Below, one piece after another: positions 60,437 through 64,000 of a stretch of 64,000 nt of DNA. The position numbers and the translations under genes were made by a program. The DNA comes from Prevotella sp. E15-22 (GTDB taxonomy: Bacteria > Bacteroidota > Bacteroidia > Bacteroidales > Bacteroidaceae), in contig NZ_CP096247.1 of the NCBI RefSeq assembly GCF_023204875.1, forward strand, positions 1,612,001-1,676,000, written 5' to 3'. Under the pieces are notes generated by a model. It was given only the letters and a program-made list of their open reading frames with translations, was not told the origin of the DNA and did not search any database. Each line of letters opens with the position of its first letter. Position 1 is the stretch's first letter.

Positions 60437-62890
60437 TTAGGGCTTGGCTGGAGCTGTAAGCCGAATGATGTTCAGCGAGTATGGAGGTACATCAAACTGA
60501 ACGCTATTGTTCTCTGGGGAGAGTAACTGCTCCACAGGGTGAATGGTGGTAGGGGCATCGAGCGTGTTCTCTTCCATACCATCGTTGGCTGCCAAGCGTA
60601 CTACTCGGGCTGATGCCGGTGTGAAATTCTTGAGGTTGACGTTGGCGGTTGTTGCGACATCGCTGGTATTTGCTACCTTTACGATAAGTTCACCTGTGGC
60701 ATCGTCGATAGTGGCAGACGAGAAGATTCCTTTCGTTTCATCATGCTTCAAGACCGTGTCGAAAACAAGTTCGTTGTCGAGCCATGCCTTGACGCTATCT
60801 CCTGCCACCTGAAGTGTTACATCATACCAGCGTCCAGACTCGATATGTCCTCGCTTACTTGCGGTCAGCAGCTTTCCGCCATTGCTGATTTGCTCTATGG
60901 CATGCTGTGAGTTTGTCCATCCTCCGAAGTTCACCCAACAGTAGTTCTTGTCGTCCACATAGTTGAAGATGATGATGAATCCTTCTGCTCCCTCGTCTTT
61001 GCGTGCGCGGAACTTACATGTGTAGTGGTCGCTGTCGATAACATTCTTCTCTATACATAGGGTGGCATCCTTCAGCCCTGTCTGCCGAACGATATTACCT
61101 TCTTTGTTCCAGTCGCCCTTGACATAATCGTATTCCTTGACGGTTTCGAAAGAAGCATGTGTGCTCCATGTGCCGAATCCTACACGGCTCTGCTTGGGAG
61201 TAAGAGGTTTTCGTGCCACATCCTTGTAGGGATTGTTCTGTACCACCTTCACTACCTGGGTGCCCAGATGCTGAGGCATGAGCTGCTGAACGTAGTAGCT
61301 TGGGGTGCCCATTACACGACTGCTATTGAAACGTATCATATCAGGACGCCAGCGGGCATCATTCTCATTGACGAAGATTGGCGCATAGGAAGCTAATTCG
61401 ACTACGTCAGAGTTATTCTCCATTCCCATCATATATACAGCCTCGCCAAGGGCTGCATTCATATTGCCCAGATTGCCGTAGCCGTTTGTTACAGCATATT
61501 CGCCCACATATACCTTTGGCCCTTGACGGTCATAGCTGTCGTATTTATGGAAAGCGGCAGCGAACCAGTCAGGTGAGCGATAGTAATGCTCGTCAAGCAG
61601 ATCCACAGGCAGCTTGCTGTTCCACTTCGGGTTGTCATCGCCCCATGCGACCACGTTTCCTATGATTTTCATCTCAGGGTACTTTTCACGTATGGCTTTA
61701 TAGAACTGCTCATAACGCTCATAGTAGTGGTCACTCTGCTGATTGGGATCAGGCTGGTTGTTCTCGTTTCCCACCTCTACATATTCTATTCCGAATGGTT
61801 CAGGGTGCCCGTTCTTGGCGCGTAAGGCACCATATTTCGAAGTGACGGGACCATTGGCATACTCCAAGGCATTCATACATTCGTCAATCCACGGCTGTAT
61901 GTTGTCGTATGGAGTCATACCACCGTGCCATAGTCCTACGTTTACTACATAGAGCGGCTTGGCGTTCAGGTCCTCTGCCAGTTGTAGATATTCGTGATAA
62001 CCGAGTCCGTCGGTTGTGCGGTATCCCCAGTTCACGTTCCAATGCCCTTCACGTTCTTCTATCGGTCCTATGGTGCGCTCCCATCGGAAGGCGTTATCAG
62101 GACTCTCCTGTCCCTCTACAAAGCATCCGCCGGGGAAGCGCATGAACTTAGGATGCATCTGCCACAGCATATTGGCAAGATCGGGACGCATGCCGTTTTC
62201 GCGATTCTTGAAGGTTGGAGGGAAAAGGCTTACCATGTCAAGCTGTACCTGTCCCACGCCATCGAAGACCAGCGCAAACCGTGCCTTAGGATCATTGCCA
62301 TCAGCTGTGAGCGTAGCCTCATACTTCTTCCAGCCCTTTGAATTAGAGGAAGAAAGACTGCTTACCATAGTCTCAGCATATATCTGTGAGCCGTCATGCG
62401 AGTAGAGCATAGCCTTCACGTTACCTTGATATTTCAAGGCTTTTGCCCAGAATGTGAGATGATAGCTGCGCCCTTGCACGGCATTAATTCCCCAGAAACC
62501 CTCATTCACCAAGCGTACGGGAGATTCCTTTGAGGCCTTGACTGTCAGTTCCAAGGCATTATGCTGCACGCTGTTGAGCAACGGTGCCTTTTTAGAGGGT
62601 TGTATGAGTTTTGCCGACAACAGAGAAGGAGCGGTAGCATCGGTCGTCCATCCCTGCATATCGGCAGGGGCGCCATAGCGTGGTCCGTCTTCAAACGAGC
62701 GGTTGCGTATCAACTCGGCATAGATGCCGCCGTCGGCTGCGTGGTTGATATCTTCATAGAAGATTCCATAGAGCATCGGACTAACCTTCGGTCCGCGCTG
62801 CTGGGTATCGATGTCGATAGTTACCTGTGCCTGAATTGCCAATGCAAAGAGAGCACAACCGGTTAATAGAATAGATTTCTTGTAAGTCAT
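60437..62890 (-). CDS. Exported GH51 alpha-L-arabinofuranosidase
   Basis: The 817-residue protein has a signal peptide (ILLTGCALFALAIQAQ), then VSPMLYGIFYEDINHAADGG, a typical GH51 start, a carbohydrate-binding-like insert (about 100-215), the GH51 catalytic domain with acid/base Glu in VEVGNENN and nucleophile Glu in YVGEYAVTNGYG, and a C-terminal jelly-roll-like part (FRARKDEGAEGFIIIFNYVD). It removes terminal arabinofuranose from arabinoxylan or arabinan. It is alone on its strand, with a TAnnTTTG box about 98 bases in front. The GH43 gene to the right probably serves the same polymer. Confidence 0.92.
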   Translation of the reverse strand: MTYKKSILLTGCALFALAIQAQVTIDIDTQQRGPKVSPMLYGIFYEDINHAADGGIYAELIRNRSFEDGPRYGAPADMQGWTTDATAPSLLSAKLIQPSKKAPLLNSVQHNALELTVKASKESPVRLVNEGFWGINAVQGRSYHLTFWAKALKYQGNVKAMLYSHDGSQIYAETMVSSLSSSNSKGWKKYEATLTADGNDPKARFALVFDGVGQVQLDMVSLFPPTFKNRENGMRPDLANMLWQMHPKFMRFPGGCFVEGQESPDNAFRWERTIGPIEEREGHWNVNWGYRTTDGLGYHEYLQLAEDLNAKPLYVVNVGLWHGGMTPYDNIQPWIDECMNALEYANGPVTSKYGALRAKNGHPEPFGIEYVEVGNENNQPDPNQQSDHYYERYEQFYKAIREKYPEMKIIGNVVAWGDDNPKWNSKLPVDLLDEHYYRSPDWFAAAFHKYDSYDRQGPKVYVGEYAVTNGYGNLGNMNAALGEAVYMMGMENNSDVVELASYAPIFVNENDARWRPDMIRFNSSRVMGTPSYYVQQLMPQHLGTQVVKVVQNNPYKDVARKPLTPKQSRVGFGTWSTHASFETVKEYDYVKGDWNKEGNIVRQTGLKDATLCIEKNVIDSDHYTCKFRARKDEGAEGFIIIFNYVDDKNYCWVNFGGWTNSQHAIEQISNGGKLLTASKRGHIESGRWYDVTLQVAGDSVKAWLDNELVFDTVLKHDETKGIFSSATIDDATGELIVKVANTSDVATTANVNLKNFTPASARVVRLAANDGMEENTLDAPTTIHPVEQLLSPENNSVQFDVPPYSLNIIRLTAPAKP

Positions 62891-62987
62891 TTTTTTTGTT
62901 TTGGGATTATATCGATGTATATGGTTTAGCAGAATGGTTGGATTTCATCCTTCCTTTCTCTTCGAGAACTGCTTTTAAAAACAAATG

Positions 62988-62995
62988 CAAAGATA
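62988..62995 (-). promoter_or_regulatory. -7 box of the GH51 gene
   Basis: On the minus strand TATCTTTG; the leader to the ATG at 62890 would be about 90 bases. A TTTG lies 23 bases further upstream (63019-63022), slightly too far for the usual spacing. Confidence 0.5.
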
Positions 62996-63059
62996 CTATT
63001 TTTCTTTGAAAAAATGGACAAAAAATAAAATATTTCCATTTTCTGCGTGGGAAAATAGA

Positions 63060-63257
63060 TTAACTATTCTTTTTATAGCTCTGCACCGCCCAACAGCCCA
63101 TCAGTGTGCCGATGCCCGCAAGGGCTAAGACCTGATGGGCAGTTTCGTGCAGCCCACCACCACGGATGAAGATGGTGCGGATGGCATCAATGAAGTAGTG
63201 CATGGGGTTGATATAGGTGGTAAGATACGCCCACTGGGGCATGGATCGCGTAGGGGT
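63060..63257 (-). pseudogene. C-terminal fragment of an ABC-2 type transporter permease
   Basis: The last 65 codons of a minus-strand frame read SMPQWAYLTTYINPMHYFIDAIRTIF and end in a hydrophobic helix and SYKKNS, the typical end of a YhhJ/YadH-type ABC permease of multidrug export. All earlier permease parts, about 300 residues, are missing. The frame continues upstream only as antisense of the GH43 gene, so it has no real start. A small hairpin (63038-63056) followed by a T-rich stretch lies directly after the stop and may be the old terminator. The break with the GH43 gene is at about 63258. Confidence 0.8.
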
Positions 63258-64000
63258 GAATTCACAATCTCTATCGCTGTTATAGCGTCTCTGAGCATTC
63301 TGGCTCAGGGCTATCGCAACCCTGTGCTTCCCGGCTTTCATGCCGACCCAAGTGTGTGTACAAACGGAAAGGACTTCTACCTTGTGAACAGCACGTTCCA
63401 GTATTTTCCAGGCGTACCTGTCTTCCACAGCAAAGACCTGATACATTGGGAACAGGTAGGTAATTGCCTCTCGCGCAAGTCGCAGCTTGACCTCTCGGGG
63501 CTTTACACACAAAACCAGCCAGAACTGGGTTGGACTAATGCGGGCATCTATGCTCCAACCATCCGCTATCATGAGGGGCGCTATTACATGGTGACCACCA
63601 TTTTCCCATCACGTCGCCATTTCTACGTCTGGACAGACGACCCATCTAAAGAATGGTCCGACCCCATATTCATTGACTTTGCCCTCGGCAGTTGCGACCC
63701 TACCCTCTTTTGGGACGAAGGGAAGTGCTATTTCTTATGGAAAGCAGCAGCAGACGAAACACGCCCAGGAATCAAGCCGGGTGAAATCAACATCTGCGAG
63801 ATTGACATTCATACTGGTCGGCGTATAGGCGATGTTCATCACTTGGGAACGGGACTCGGCGGACGTTATCCTGAAGGTCCACACATATACAAGAAAGACG
63901 GCTATTATTACATGATGCTTGCCGAAGGGGGTACGGAGCATGGCCACCACGTCAACATCTTGCGAAGCCGTTCTCTGTTCGGGCCGTATGAATCGAATCC
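63258..64000 (+). CDS. GH43 glycoside hydrolase, start codon missing, runs off the window
   Basis: From about 63258 a frame stays open to the last base and encodes a GH43 five-bladed propeller enzyme: the end of a signal peptide (FTISIAVIASLSILAQG), then NPVLPGFHADPSVC with the catalytic base Asp, NAGIYAPTIRYHEGRYYMV, SCDPTLFWDEGKCYF with the pKa-modulating Asp, and PEGPHIYKKDGYYY with the acid Glu. It is a beta-xylosidase or alpha-arabinofuranosidase type. No ATG, GTG or TTG lies between the first signal-peptide residues and the joint with the permease fragment, so the first few codons and the promoter appear to have been lost. In-frame GTG at 63198, inside the permease fragment, would give a chimeric start. 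The 3' end lies outside. Confidence 0.8.

Overview
The window is a chromosomal segment from a member of the Bacteroidales, most likely Prevotella or a close relative. The evidence is the short primary sigma factor typical of Bacteroidota (no region 1.1), many promoters of the Bacteroidota type (TTTG or TTG, 19-20 bases, then TAnnTTTG), families largely confined to this phylum (DUF5686 and DUF4468 proteins, the 'putative porin' family, a Y_Y_Y/AraC sensor, a Rho with a long acidic insert), and carbohydrate-active enzymes with Bacteroidota-style signal peptides. I saw no rRNA, tRNA, CRISPR array or intact insertion sequence.

Left part (1-18 kb): the 3' end of an rRNA methyltransferase gene, tilS, the primary sigma factor, a DUF5686 outer-membrane protein, the AddA/AddB recombination helicase-nuclease pair, tex, a mannitol-dehydrogenase-family oxidoreductase, then (minus strand) a pseudouridine synthase and a phosphopantetheinyl transferase, and an L-fucose-isomerase-like enzyme. 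Middle (18-40 kb): a secreted CotH-kinase protein, a DUF4468/small membrane protein/putative porin run, a TetR-SGNH-MBOAT operon that looks like an O-acylation system, malic enzyme and folK, and a long minus-strand run from rho through kdgK and kdgA (end of the Entner-Doudoroff/uronate route), an unusual double-module sensor with its response regulator, a membrane protein and a glucosaminidase. A separate receiver-plus-kinase protein lies upstream of rho.

Right-centre (40-57 kb): ruvC, a double ATP-binding cassette protein, mntP, a Rid/chorismatase-like enzyme followed by a membrane-anchored AraC regulator without kinase modules, a roughly 190-base structured RNA candidate in front of ribE, then serS, a fused NfnAB-type oxidoreductase, ttcA, a PD40 protein, udp and mnmE. 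These are mostly housekeeping genes. From about 48 kb on, the coding sequence is visibly richer in G and C than most of the first 47 kb.

Right end (57-64 kb): a carbohydrate-degradation region on the minus strand (DUF1593 protein, GH35-like enzyme, GH51 arabinofuranosidase) and a GH43 gene entering from the right on the plus strand. This is the only clearly rearranged part: it holds a sigma-factor fragment, an orphan 3' coding tail, a perfect 24-bp inverted repeat, an ABC-permease fragment and a GH43 gene without a start codon. The most interesting items are the structured RNA at 47.6-47.8 kb, the rearranged right end, a 7-base tandem repeat inside ttcA, and two unconventional signalling genes.
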